The position numbers and the translations under genes are program-made. The notes below the pieces were generated by a model. It saw only the letters and a list, made by a program, of their open reading frames with translations, did no database searches and was not told the origin of the DNA. Below are positions 6,885 through 13,727 of a stretch of DNA of 18,372 bases, piece after piece. Source of the DNA: JAFGNW01 sp964618515 (GTDB lineage Bacteria; Zixibacteria; MSB-5A5; GN15; FEB-12); NCBI GenBank assembly GCA_964618515.1, contig CAZUAS010000059.1, positions 1-18,372 of the forward strand, read 5' to 3'. How positions within the stretch are numbered: the stretch's first letter is position 1; each line of letters starts with the position of its first letter.

Positions 6885-8191
6885 TGTTAGAGACTTTTAA
6901 GTCAATCTTCAAGGTCGAGGAGCTGAGAAAAAGGATTTTATACACTCTCGGCCTTCTGGTTGTGTACCGTATCGGTGGGCATATCCCCACCCCCGGTGTG
7001 GACGGGTCTATTCTGACCAGTGCCCTTTCGTCACAGTCAATATTCGGACTTCTGGACCTCTTTGCCGGCGGGGCATTCGCTAAAGCGACTATCTTCGCGA
7101 TGGGGATTATGCCCTATATTTCGGCTTCCATTATGCTCCAATTGCTCGGTGCGGTGGTGCCGTACCTGCAACGACTGCAACGTGAGGGTGAAGAAGGACG
7201 GCGTAAAATTACTCAGTACACGCGTTACCTGACGGTTTTGATTGCCGCCATGCAAGCCTGGGGTACTTCGGTGTTCATAACCTCCATTAATTTCAACGGT
7301 ATCCCGGCCGTACACATGTCGTCGACTTCGTTCATCCCCCTGACTATTCTGACTTTTACCTGCGGTACGATCTTTATCATGTGGCTGGGCGAACAAATAA
7401 CGGAAAAAGGTATCGGCAACGGTATTTCTCTTATTATTTTCATAGGGATTATCGCCCGCTTTCCTGATGCCGTTATCGAGGAAGTGCTGTTCATGTGGCA
7501 TGGGACCCGGCCTATATATCTTGAAATCATCATGGTTAGTTTGATGATTGCGGTGATTGCGGCGGTTATCCTGATGACCCGAGCACAGAGAAGAATCCCG
7601 GTTCAGTACCCTCGCAAGGTTATCGGCCGTAAGGTGTTCGGCGGCGCCACCACCCATCTGCCGCTGTCGGTCAACTCGGCCGGTGTGATCCCGATTATTT
7701 TTGCCCAGTCGATTATGTTCCTGCCGTCAACGGTGGCACAACTCTTCCCGGAAACGGAATGGTTGCAGAACATGATGTCGGTCTGGCTGGCCCCGGGAGC
7801 GTTCTGGTATTCGATTATCTATGGTCTGATTATCATATTCTTCGCTTATTTTTATACCGCCATCGTCTTCAACCCGATGGAAATGGCGGATAATATGCGT
7901 AAAAACGGCGGTTATATACCCGGCATTCGTCCCGGTAAAAATACGTCCGATTATATAGAAAAGATTTTGACCCGCATTACCCTGCCGGGAGCGATTTTCT
8001 TCGCCTGTATCGCCATTCTGCCCTGGGTCTTGATTAGCCGCGCTAATGTCAACTTCTTCTTCGGCGGCACCGGTCTTCTGATTGTCGTCGGCGTGGCGCT
8101 GGATACGCTCCAGCAGATTGAATCGCACCTGGTAATGAGACATTATGACGGGTTCCTGAAAAAAGGGAAAATCAGGGGGAGGTCAATGTAA
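6884..8191 (+). CDS. secY: Preprotein translocase subunit SecY
   Basis: SecY forms the protein-conducting channel of the Sec translocon in the inner membrane with SecE and SecG. The 435-residue product has the expected alternating hydrophobic segments for ten membrane helices. These include an N-terminal one at about residues 17-35 and later ones rich in Ile, Val and Phe. Family motifs present are GHIPTPGVD, FAMGIMPYISASIMLQLL, GEQITEKGIGNGISLIIF, the cytoplasmic loop QRRIPVQYPR, and the C-terminal half NPMEMADNMRKNGGYIPGIRPG. The GTG start at 6884 overlaps the rplO stop by 1 nt. The stop at 8189-8191 is 1 nt before adk. Position between rplO and adk is canonical. Confidence 0.98.
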   Translation: MLETFKSIFKVEELRKRILYTLGLLVVYRIGGHIPTPGVDGSILTSALSSQSIFGLLDLFAGGAFAKATIFAMGIMPYISASIMLQLLGAVVPYLQRLQREGEEGRRKITQYTRYLTVLIAAMQAWGTSVFITSINFNGIPAVHMSSTSFIPLTILTFTCGTIFIMWLGEQITEKGIGNGISLIIFIGIIARFPDAVIEEVLFMWHGTRPIYLEIIMVSLMIAVIAAVILMTRAQRRIPVQYPRKVIGRKVFGGATTHLPLSVNSAGVIPIIFAQSIMFLPSTVAQLFPETEWLQNMMSVWLAPGAFWYSIIYGLIIIFFAYFYTAIVFNPMEMADNMRKNGGYIPGIRPGKNTSDYIEKILTRITLPGAIFFACIAILPWVLISRANVNFFFGGTGLLIVVGVALDTLQQIESHLVMRHYDGFLKKGKIRGRSM

Positions 8192-8192
8192 C

Positions 8193-8753
8193 ATGAATCT
8201 GGTTTTTTTAGGTCCCCCCGGGTCGGGTAAGGGAACCCAGGCGGTACGGGTCGCGGAAAAACTCGCTATCGTACATCTTTCAACCGGTGATATGCTTCGG
8301 GAAGCAGTTAAAAAAGGAACGCCGCTGGGTAGGAAAGCCGAAGCTTATATGAAAAAAGGAGAACTGGTGCCCGACGAATTGATTATCGGGATGATAGAAG
8401 ATAAAGTAACTTCCGGTGATTTAAACAATGGTTTTATTCTGGACGGTTTTCCCCGGACGATTCCCCAGGCACAAAGCCTTAAAGATATGTTCAGGAAAAA
8501 TAAAATCGCTCTCGATAAAGCCATTCTCCTGATGGTTTCCGACGAAGAGATAATCAAGCGTATCAAGGGCAGGGCGGAGCAAGAAGGCCGGGCTGACGAT
8601 ACTGAATCCGTTGCTCGCAACCGGCTTGAAGTTTACCGCCGACAGACCGAACCCATTATCGATTTTTATCGCCAGGAATCTATTCTGACCGAGATTCGGG
8701 GCGAGGATACGATGGATAACGTTTTTAAGGCAATTTTAAAAGTACTGGAATAG
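8193..8753 (+). CDS. adk: Adenylate kinase, short-LID form
   Basis: It catalyses ATP + AMP to 2 ADP in the cytoplasm. The 186-residue product has the P-loop GPPGSGKGT at residues 7-15, the AMP-binding region THLS/TGDMLR-like at about 28-36 (LSTGDMLREAV) and DGFPRT at 84-89. It lacks the long zinc-finger or zinc-less LID domain of the 214-residue E. coli type: residues 126-138 (GRAEQEGRADDTE) form only a short loop, with no cysteines. This short form is common in several phyla, including Bacteroidetes-type relatives. The ATG at 8193 follows GGGGGAGG, 1 nt after secY. Confidence 0.97.
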   Translation: MNLVFLGPPGSGKGTQAVRVAEKLAIVHLSTGDMLREAVKKGTPLGRKAEAYMKKGELVPDELIIGMIEDKVTSGDLNNGFILDGFPRTIPQAQSLKDMFRKNKIALDKAILLMVSDEEIIKRIKGRAEQEGRADDTESVARNRLEVYRRQTEPIIDFYRQESILTEIRGEDTMDNVFKAILKVLE

Positions 8754-8761
8754 TAGCAGTT

Positions 8762-9508
8762 TTGATAATACTTAAAAACAAAGAACAGATTGAAATCATG
8801 CGCCGGGCCGGCCAGGTGGTCAGCCAAACCCTTGATATGGTAAGTGAGGTGATTAAGCCGGGGATGACGACAGCGGAACTTGACTGTCTCATCGAAGCTT
8901 TTATTATCTCTAAAGGTGCTATCCCGGGTTTTAAGAACTATCAGGGTTTCCCCGCTTCGGCCTGTATCTCTATTAACGACGAGGTGGTTCACGGTATCCC
9001 GGGCAAGAAGGTCATTAAAGAAGGTGATCTGGTTTCGGTCGATGTCGGCTCGATTGTCGATGACTATTACGGCGATTCAGCCCGGACTTTCGCGGTGGGT
9101 AAAGTTTCACCGGAGAAAAAACGCCTGATGGAAATTACCTATAAATCACTAATGGCCGGTATTGACAAAGCCAGAAAAGGTAATAAATTAGGTCAGATTT
9201 CAGCAGCGGTTCAAAAGGTAGCGGAAGACGCCGGTTTTGGTGTCGTGCGCCAGCTGGTCGGTCATGGTATCGGCCGCAGAATGCATGAGGAACCCCAGGT
9301 CCCGAACTTTGGTTCTCCTCACGAAGGGCCGGTTCTGGAAGTCGGAACGGTACTGGCGATAGAACCCATGATTAACATGGGGACTTATAATGTAAAGACT
9401 TTACCCGATGGCTGGACAGTGGTCACGGCCGACGGGTTGCCGTCGGCTCATTTTGAACATACTGTGGCGGTTACGGAAAACGGCCCGGATATTTTGTCCT
9501 TAAGTTAA
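8762..9508 (+). CDS. map: Type I methionine aminopeptidase
   Basis: Removes the initiator methionine from nascent proteins. The 248-residue product has the pita-bread-fold metal ligands expected for the family: D94 (SVDVG), D105 (YYGDSARTF), H168 (GHGIGRRMHEEP), E201 (AIEPM) and E232 (HFEHTVAVTENG), plus the substrate-contacting H78 (DEVVHGIP). There is no N-terminal zinc-finger extension. The start is taken as TTG at 8762 because MIxLK...IEIMRRAG matches family N-termini. A Shine-Dalgarno is weak here (GGAA about 12 nt upstream), so the start is less certain than in neighbouring genes. Coupling to adk, which ends 8 nt before, may compensate. Confidence 0.96.
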   Translation: MIILKNKEQIEIMRRAGQVVSQTLDMVSEVIKPGMTTAELDCLIEAFIISKGAIPGFKNYQGFPASACISINDEVVHGIPGKKVIKEGDLVSVDVGSIVDDYYGDSARTFAVGKVSPEKKRLMEITYKSLMAGIDKARKGNKLGQISAAVQKVAEDAGFGVVRQLVGHGIGRRMHEEPQVPNFGSPHEGPVLEVGTVLAIEPMINMGTYNVKTLPDGWTVVTADGLPSAHFEHTVAVTENGPDILSLS

Positions 9509-9516
9509 AGGAATTT

Positions 9517-9735
9517 ATGGCCAAAGAAGAAACCATAACGGTCGAAGGAAAGGTTATTGAACCGCTGCCCAATGCGATGTTCCGGGTGGAACTTGATAAT
9601 GGACATAAAATTTTAGCTCATATTTCCGGCAAGATGCGCATGCATTTCATTAAAATATTGCCGGGGGATAAGGTAACGGTGGAACTGTCGCCTTACGATT
9701 TAACGCGCGGCCGAATTACCTATCGTTATAAATGA
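9517..9735 (+). CDS. infA: Translation initiation factor IF-1
   Basis: IF-1 is an OB-fold factor that occupies the ribosomal A site during initiation. The product has exactly the common 72 residues: MAKEETITVEGKVIEPLPNA at the start, MFRVELDNGHKILAHISGKM in the middle and LSPYDLTRGRITYRYK at the end. AAGGAA lies just upstream of the ATG. The map-infA-rpmJ order is the standard bridge between the spc and alpha parts. Confidence 0.98.
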   Translation: MAKEETITVEGKVIEPLPNAMFRVELDNGHKILAHISGKMRMHFIKILPGDKVTVELSPYDLTRGRITYRYK

Positions 9736-9757
9736 CATAAACAGTGAAGGTGATAAA

Positions 9758-9874
9758 ATGAAAGTAAAATCCTCCATAAAAAAGCGTTGTGAACACTGTA
9801 AAATAGTGAAACGGCGCGGCGTTTTACGGGTTATCTGTTCCAAGAACCCGAACCATAAGCAACGCCAGGGTTAG
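9758..9874 (+). CDS. rpmJ: 50S ribosomal protein L36, zinc-binding
   Basis: L36 is the smallest 50S protein and stabilises the 23S rRNA near the stalk base. Reading from ATG 9758 gives 38 residues starting MKVKSSIKKRCEHCK and ending NPNHKQRQG. The zinc ligands are C11, C14, C27 and H33 (CxxC...C...H). GAAGGTGA lies 5-12 nt upstream. It is short enough to be missed by ORF-length cut-offs, but size, motif and position between infA and rpsM leave little doubt. Confidence 0.97.
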   Translation: MKVKSSIKKRCEHCKIVKRRGVLRVICSKNPNHKQRQG

Positions 9875-9905
9875 AAAGTATAATTTTTTCATAAGGAGTT
9901 ATAAA

Positions 9906-10292
9906 TTGGCTCGTATTGCCGGTGTTGATTTACCGAAGGATAAAAGGATAGAAGTCGCCCTGACCTATATTTTTGGCATAGGTCCCCGAACTTCCCAGCT
10001 GATATTGAATAAAACAGGTGTCAATCCTGACGTCCGGGTACAACAATTGTCCGATGATGATGTCGCGAAACTTCGCAGCGTCATTGAAAACGAATATCAT
10101 GTCGAGGGGACATTACGCGGTGAAATTTCGATGAATATCAAGCGTTTGATAGATATTGGTTCCTATCGGGGACTGCGCCATCGGCGGGGTTTACCCGTGC
10201 GCGGTCAGCGTACCAAGACTAATGCCCGAACGCGGAAGGGACCCCGGAAATCTATCGGTGGCCTTAAAAAGAAAGCCCCCGCCCCCAAGTAA
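9906..10292 (+). CDS. rpsM: 30S ribosomal protein S13
   Basis: S13 forms intersubunit bridges from the 30S head and contacts P-site tRNA through its basic tail. The 128-residue product starts MARIAGVDLPKDKRIEVALT and has the helix-two-turn-helix YIFGIGPRTSQLIL. It also shows the conserved YRGLRHRRGLPVRGQRTKTN and a basic tail ending KKKAPAPK. The start is TTG at 9906 with an excellent AAGGAG at 9893-9898. It opens the alpha part of the cluster, 31 nt after rpmJ. Confidence 0.97.
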   Translation: MARIAGVDLPKDKRIEVALTYIFGIGPRTSQLILNKTGVNPDVRVQQLSDDDVAKLRSVIENEYHVEGTLRGEISMNIKRLIDIGSYRGLRHRRGLPVRGQRTKTNARTRKGPRKSIGGLKKKAPAPK

Positions 10293-10323
10293 GATAAATA
10301 TTAACTGGATGTAGAGGTTAGAA

Positions 10324-10716
10324 GTGGCAAATCCCAAAAAGAAAACAACGAAAAAAAGAACTCGTCTGGTTGACACCAGTGGTGTCGTGCATATTAAGGC
10401 GACTTTCAATAATACCCTTGTGACCATCACCGATTCCACCGGCCGCGCCGTATCCTGGGGTTCGGCTGGGAAAGTGGGTTTTAAAGGTTCGAAAAAATCA
10501 ACCCCTTTTGCCGCCCAGATGGCGGCCAGTGAAGCGGCCAAGGAGGCCATGGACCTGGGTTTGAGAAAGGTTGAGGTCTGGGTAAAAGGTCCCGGTTCCG
10601 GGCGGGAAGCGGCGGTGCGTTCCATCTCCGCCGCCGGGCTGGAAATTACTTTAATTAAGGATGTTACCCCGATTCCGCATAACGGCTGTCGTCCTCCGAA
10701 GCGGCGTCGGGTTTAA
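10324..10716 (+). CDS. rpsK: 30S ribosomal protein S11
   Basis: S11 lies on the platform of the 30S subunit near the mRNA exit and Shine-Dalgarno helix. The 130-residue product contains GVVHIKATFNNTLVTITDS, GKVGFKGSKKSTPFAAQMAA and the signature SISAAGLEITLIKDVTPIPH followed by NGCRPPKRRRV. Length is normal. The start codon is GTG at 10324, preceded by AGAGG about 8 nt upstream. Order rpsM-rpsK-rpsD is standard. Confidence 0.97.
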   Translation: MANPKKKTTKKRTRLVDTSGVVHIKATFNNTLVTITDSTGRAVSWGSAGKVGFKGSKKSTPFAAQMAASEAAKEAMDLGLRKVEVWVKGPGSGREAAVRSISAAGLEITLIKDVTPIPHNGCRPPKRRRV

Positions 10717-10740
10717 AATTCTGAAATTTTATATTTTTTT
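10714..10740 (+). terminator. Possible weak attenuator between rpsK and rpsD
   Basis: The rpsK stop codon begins a perfect 7-bp inverted repeat, TAAAATT / AATTTTA, around a CTGA loop (10714-10731). It is followed by TATTTTTTT (10732-10740). The layout resembles an intrinsic terminator, but the stem is entirely A-T and therefore weak, and the T-run also precedes the AAGGAG of rpsD. It may act as a partial attenuator or be simple AT-rich spacer. Confidence 0.25.
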
Positions 10741-10751
10741 AAGGAGAATAA

Positions 10752-11378
10752 ATGGCTCGTTATCGTGACGCCAACTGTAAATTGTGTCGCCGAGAGGGTG
10801 AAAAGCTCTTCCTGAAAGGAGCCCGGTGCATGACGGACAAATGTGCTCTGGAAAGACGTCAGTATGCCCCGGGACAGCACGGGCAGAGCATGCGTCGTAA
10901 AATCTCCGCCTATGGATTGCAGTTGCGGGAAAAACAGAAAGTGCGCCGAACCTACGGCCTTCTGGAAAAACAGTTCAAGAATTATTTTAAAAAGGCCGAC
11001 GCCAAAACCGGAATCACCGGTGAAAACCTGATCCAGATGCTGGAACAACGTCTGGACAATCTGGTTTACCGGCTTGGTTTTGCGCCGTCACGCAAGGCCG
11101 CCCGCCAGCTGGTTCGGCATCGGCATGTCACTATCAATGACCGAATTGTGGATATCCCTTCCTACCAGGTCATGCCGCGGGAAATTATCCGTATCAAGGA
11201 AAAATCCAAAAAACTGGATATGATTCATGCTGCCCTGAAACTGGGACGAGGTGAAGAAATCCCGTGGTTGAGATTGAACAAGGCTGCCCTGGAAGGGGAA
11301 CTGCTGGAAATCCCGAAACGCACGGAAATCCCCTTAACGGCTAATGAGCAGTTAATTGTAGAACTATATTCAAAATAG
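10752..11378 (+). CDS. rpsD: 30S ribosomal protein S4, zinc-binding form
   Basis: S4 is a primary 16S rRNA binder and part of the mRNA entry channel; in E. coli it autoregulates the alpha operon. The 208-residue product has an N-terminal domain with cysteines at 9, 12, 26 and 31 (CKLC...CMTDKC), the zinc-binding arrangement. It also carries an S4 RNA-binding domain (RLDNLVYRLGFAPSRKAARQ, then LVRHRHVTINDRIVDIPSY). AAGGAG at about 10741-10746 precedes the ATG. Confidence 0.98.
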   Translation: MARYRDANCKLCRREGEKLFLKGARCMTDKCALERRQYAPGQHGQSMRRKISAYGLQLREKQKVRRTYGLLEKQFKNYFKKADAKTGITGENLIQMLEQRLDNLVYRLGFAPSRKAARQLVRHRHVTINDRIVDIPSYQVMPREIIRIKEKSKKLDMIHAALKLGRGEEIPWLRLNKAALEGELLEIPKRTEIPLTANEQLIVELYSK

Positions 11379-11412
11379 GAAATTTGCCCCTGTCGGGAGG
11401 AATTGAAAAAAT

Positions 11413-12402
11413 ATGAAATGGAAACCAATCACTATGCCTAAAGAGGTCGTCAACGACCAGTCTTCGGCTACCGAAAACTATTCACGTTTCATTATTGAAC
11501 CGCTGGAACGCGGCTATGGCGTGACCCTGGGTAACAGCCTTCGCCGGATTTTACTTTCGTCTATCCAGGGTGCGGCGGTCGTCTCCATGCGCATCAATAA
11601 TTGTCTGCATGAGTTTTCGACTCTCGAGGGCGTCTATGAAGACGTTGCGGATATCGTGCTCAATGTCAAGAATATCATCGTCCGAATGCATGCCGATGAA
11701 ATGCGTACCCTGCACCTGAAAGCCGATAAAAAGGGTAAAATAACGGCGGGCATGTTTGAAGGAAATCCTGATTTCGAAATTCTCAATCCCGATTTGCATA
11801 TTTGTGAATTGACCAGCGATATTCCTTTTGAGATGGAAATTGATATCGATTCCGGTCGCGGTTATCATGTCGCCGAAATGAACAAGCGTCCCGATGTTCC
11901 GGTTGGTACGATTTTTCTCGATTCTCTTTTCTCCCCCGTTACCAAAGTATCCTATTTTGTTGAAAACACCCGGGTCGGACAGAAAACCGATTACGACCGG
12001 CTGATTATCGAAATGACCACCAACGGGGCAATTACTCCCGAAGACGCTCTCAGTTATGCCGCAAAGCTCCTCAAAGACCACCTCCAGCTCTTTATCCATA
12101 TGGATGAGGAGATTATGGTGGAGGAAGAACCCGAAGAAGACGAAGAGATCGTCCGGGTTCGCAATCTTTTGAAAACACGCGTCGATGAACTGGAGTTGTC
12201 CGTGCGATCCTCCAACTGTCTCAGAGCGGCAAATATCCAGACTATCGGCGATCTGGTTACCAAAACCGAGTCGGATATGCTTAAATATCGCAATTTCGGT
12301 CGTAAGTCTCTCAACGAAATCGGTTCCCTTTTGGAACAGATGGACCTCTCTTTTGGCATGGATATCTCCAAATACCTGGAAACCCAGACTAATAACAAAT
12401 AA
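11413..12402 (+). CDS. rpoA: RNA polymerase alpha subunit
   Basis: Alpha dimerises to nucleate RNA polymerase assembly and binds UP elements and activators through its C-terminal domain. At 329 residues it equals the E. coli length. The N-terminal domain has FIIEPLERGYGVTLGNSLRR, followed by LLSSIQGAAV. An acidic linker (EEEPEEDEE, about 237-245) leads to the CTD. CTD residues R265, N268, C269, G296, K298 and S299 fall at the same numbers as the E. coli DNA-binding residues, so UP-element binding is probably retained. GGGAGG at 11395-11400 lies 12 nt before the ATG, slightly long. Position before rplQ is canonical. Confidence 0.98.
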   Translation: MKWKPITMPKEVVNDQSSATENYSRFIIEPLERGYGVTLGNSLRRILLSSIQGAAVVSMRINNCLHEFSTLEGVYEDVADIVLNVKNIIVRMHADEMRTLHLKADKKGKITAGMFEGNPDFEILNPDLHICELTSDIPFEMEIDIDSGRGYHVAEMNKRPDVPVGTIFLDSLFSPVTKVSYFVENTRVGQKTDYDRLIIEMTTNGAITPEDALSYAAKLLKDHLQLFIHMDEEIMVEEEPEEDEEIVRVRNLLKTRVDELELSVRSSNCLRAANIQTIGDLVTKTESDMLKYRNFGRKSLNEIGSLLEQMDLSFGMDISKYLETQTNNK

Positions 12403-12413
12403 CGGTGAATGAA

Positions 12414-12839
12414 ATGGGACATCAAGATAGTATAAAAAAATTAGGAAGAACCAAATCGCATCGGGAAGCAATGCTGGCTAACATGGCCATGTCGTTGTTT
12501 GCTCACCGCATGATCAGGACCACCGACGCTAAAGCCAAAGCCCTAAAGCCGCTGGTGGATAAACTTATAACCGTTGCCAAAAAAGATACCCTGGCCGCCC
12601 GACGGCAAGTGGCGAAAACCATTCATATCAAAGAAATCTTTAAAAAGTTTTTTGAGGATGTAGTTCCTCAGTTCAAGGACCGTAATTCCGGCTTTACCCG
12701 TGTTATTAAATTAGGCGTGCGGCGGGGGGATGGAGCTTCTCTTTCCATCGTCGAACTCCTGACGGAAAAACCACCTGAAAAAAAGGAAACCAAGGATAAG
12801 AAAAAAGGAAAAGCCAGAACCGCCGGAACCAAGAAATAA
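12414..12839 (+). CDS. rplQ: 50S ribosomal protein L17 with basic tail
   Basis: L17 is a 23S rRNA binder near the tunnel exit. From ATG 12414 the product is 141 residues. The core has KLGRTKSHREAMLANMAMSL, then MIRTTDAKAKALKPLVDKLI and a C-terminal GFTRVIKLGVRRGDGASLSI block. Residues 117-141 form an added Lys/Glu tail. The extreme N-terminus MGHQDSIKKL is less basic than the usual MRHRxxxRKL. An in-frame GTG at 12405 exists, but ATG 12414 fits the family better and has GGTGA 5 nt upstream. It is the last gene before the terminator at 12911. Confidence 0.95.
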   Translation: MGHQDSIKKLGRTKSHREAMLANMAMSLFAHRMIRTTDAKAKALKPLVDKLITVAKKDTLAARRQVAKTIHIKEIFKKFFEDVVPQFKDRNSGFTRVIKLGVRRGDGASLSIVELLTEKPPEKKETKDKKKGKARTAGTKK

Positions 12840-12857
12840 TATCAGTACCCCTGTGTA

Positions 12858-12886
12858 ATATTGCTTAAGTGTCAAAAGAGCAATAT
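12858..12886 (+). repeat. 8-bp inverted repeat after rplQ
   Basis: ATATTGCT (12858-12865) is perfectly complementary to AGCAATAT (12879-12886) across a 13-nt gap. It starts 19 nt after the rplQ stop. No T-run follows, so it is not an intrinsic terminator by itself. It could be a 3'-end stabilising hairpin upstream of the true terminator. Confidence 0.4.
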
Positions 12887-12910
12887 CTTGCCGGGGAAAT
12901 GGGAATCCTT

Positions 12911-12940
12911 AAAAAAACCCGTTCATAGCGGGTTTTTTTT
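12911..12940 (+). terminator. Intrinsic terminator of the ribosomal superoperon
   Basis: AAAAAAACCCG (12911-12921) pairs perfectly over 11 bp with CGGGTTTTTTT (12929-12939) around a 7-nt loop. The right arm merges into a run of eight T (12933-12940). The GC core is four pairs, and the A/T flanks supply the U-tract. The A-run on the left could also give a U-tract for transcription from the opposite strand. It lies 71 nt after rplQ and is the only strong terminator seen for the upstream genes. Confidence 0.88.
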
Positions 12941-12955
12941 ATCCTTTAAATTGCT

Positions 12956-12964
12956 TGTTATAAT
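12956..12964 (+). promoter_or_regulatory. Possible extended -10 promoter element
   Basis: TGTTATAAT matches the extended -10 consensus TGnTATAAT and lies just downstream of the superoperon terminator. The -35 position (about 12936-12941) is a T-run with little likeness to TTGACA, which extended -10 promoters can tolerate. It could start transcription toward the gene at 13234, leaving a leader of roughly 260 nt. The composition is AT-rich, so a chance match is possible. Confidence 0.35.
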
Positions 12965-13233
12965 TTTCCTGATTTATTATATATATTTTAATCCGGAGCT
13001 TCATAGAATATGGCTTATTGATTGATGGCGAGGCTATTAAAGCGAGTTACTTGACCCATGTTGGATTGCTGGCAAACCCTTGAGAATATCTGTTGTAAGG
13101 GAAAAATCTTTTTCCAAAATTATTCTCTGAATAAAATTATTTTAAACTGGTAATGAAAGATATGCGGTTTTCCACCAAAAAACGGGCGAGAAGGAAACAA
13201 TAACTTAATATTTTAAAATGTAGAGAGGGTGCA

Positions 13234-13680
13234 ATGGAAGATGTTCAAAAGAAGGGAATGTCAAAGGGTTGCCTGATAGGTTTAATTGTCGCGGGTGTCC
13301 TTCTGGTAATTATTATTATAGCCGGAATCACCTGTTATATCTATAAAGACGACCTCGCCAAAATGGGTTTGGTGACCATCATCAATGGTGTCAAAACCGA
13401 GATAACCACTCATCCGGTGGAAGGCGTGGATACGGTTCAGTTTAACGCCCTGGCGGATGTTTTTATAACCAAGTTCAACGAATCCGAACTTGACTATGAA
13501 AAATACGCCGCGGTCTTTCCCCAGTTACAGGCTATGATGAGTGACAAGAAAGTCGATGCTGAGGAAGTTGAAGCTCTCAAAGAGATGATGGTTAATTATT
13601 TCCCGGAACTTGAACAGTATTTGCCGGTCCAGGAGCTGCCGGATACGCTGTTTCCTGGAGATACGTTGACGACCGAATAA
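13234..13680 (+). CDS. Unidentified single-pass membrane protein
   Basis: I do not recognise this 148-residue product. A short charged N-terminus (MEDVQKKGMSKG) is followed by one hydrophobic helix at about residues 12-37, rich in Ile, Val and Leu, and then a soluble domain of about 110 residues. The C-terminal half is acidic and largely helical in character (EVEALKEMMVNYFPELEQYL) and ends in a Pro/Thr/Asp tail. There is no lipobox or signal-peptidase-like site that I can see. The ATG at 13234 has GAGAGGG at 13223-13229. The gene is followed closely by plsY and gpsA, so a link with envelope or lipid biology is possible but is inference from position only. Confidence 0.8.
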   Translation: MEDVQKKGMSKGCLIGLIVAGVLLVIIIIAGITCYIYKDDLAKMGLVTIINGVKTEITTHPVEGVDTVQFNALADVFITKFNESELDYEKYAAVFPQLQAMMSDKKVDAEEVEALKEMMVNYFPELEQYLPVQELPDTLFPGDTLTTE

Positions 13681-13686
13681 AAAATA

Positions 13687-13708
13687 AACCGGTGTTCTGA
13701 CACCGGTT
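13687..13708 (+). repeat. Perfect 9-bp hairpin between membrane-protein gene and plsY
   Basis: AACCGGTGT (13687-13695) and ACACCGGTT (13700-13708) form a perfect stem around the tetraloop TCTG, 6 nt after the upstream stop codon. No T-run follows, so it is unlikely to be a strong terminator. It lies 11 nt before the GGGGAA ribosome-binding site of plsY and could modulate its translation or protect an mRNA 3' end. Confidence 0.6.
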
Positions 13709-13727
13709 CATGATAGTTCGGGGAAGC

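Larger units (their letters stand above)
12840..13233. other. Intergenic region between rplQ and the membrane-protein gene
   Basis: This 394-nt stretch has no convincing gene. It holds an 8-bp inverted repeat (12858-12886), the operon terminator (12911-12940) and an extended -10-like element (12956-12964). After that comes an AT-rich stretch up to the GAGAGGG ribosome-binding site of the next gene. Short ATG frames inside it (for example 13058, 31 codons) lack ribosome-binding sites and recognisable sequence. No tRNA or known ncRNA shape was seen. Confidence 0.7.

Noticed and set aside
9879..9884. TATAAT between rpmJ and rpsM as an internal promoter
   Set aside because: No matching -35 element or extended -10 TG is present, the spacer is AT-rich, and the strong AAGGAG of rpsM explains the region adequately.
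11551..12471. Long minus-strand open frame (306 codons) opposite rpoA
   Set aside because: It lies wholly antisense to rpoA and the start of rplQ, has no ribosome-binding site or recognisable domain, and reflects codon bias of the real genes. Similar long antisense frames opposite secY and rpsC were rejected on the same grounds.
13058..13153. 31-codon frame starting at ATG 13058
   Set aside because: It lacks a Shine-Dalgarno sequence, its composition is AT-driven, and the product has no recognisable feature.
13545..13620. Possible EF-hand-like half motif (DKKVDAEEVEAL) in the unidentified membrane protein
   Set aside because: Only one partial loop is present and the conserved glycine and spacing of an EF-hand are missing.
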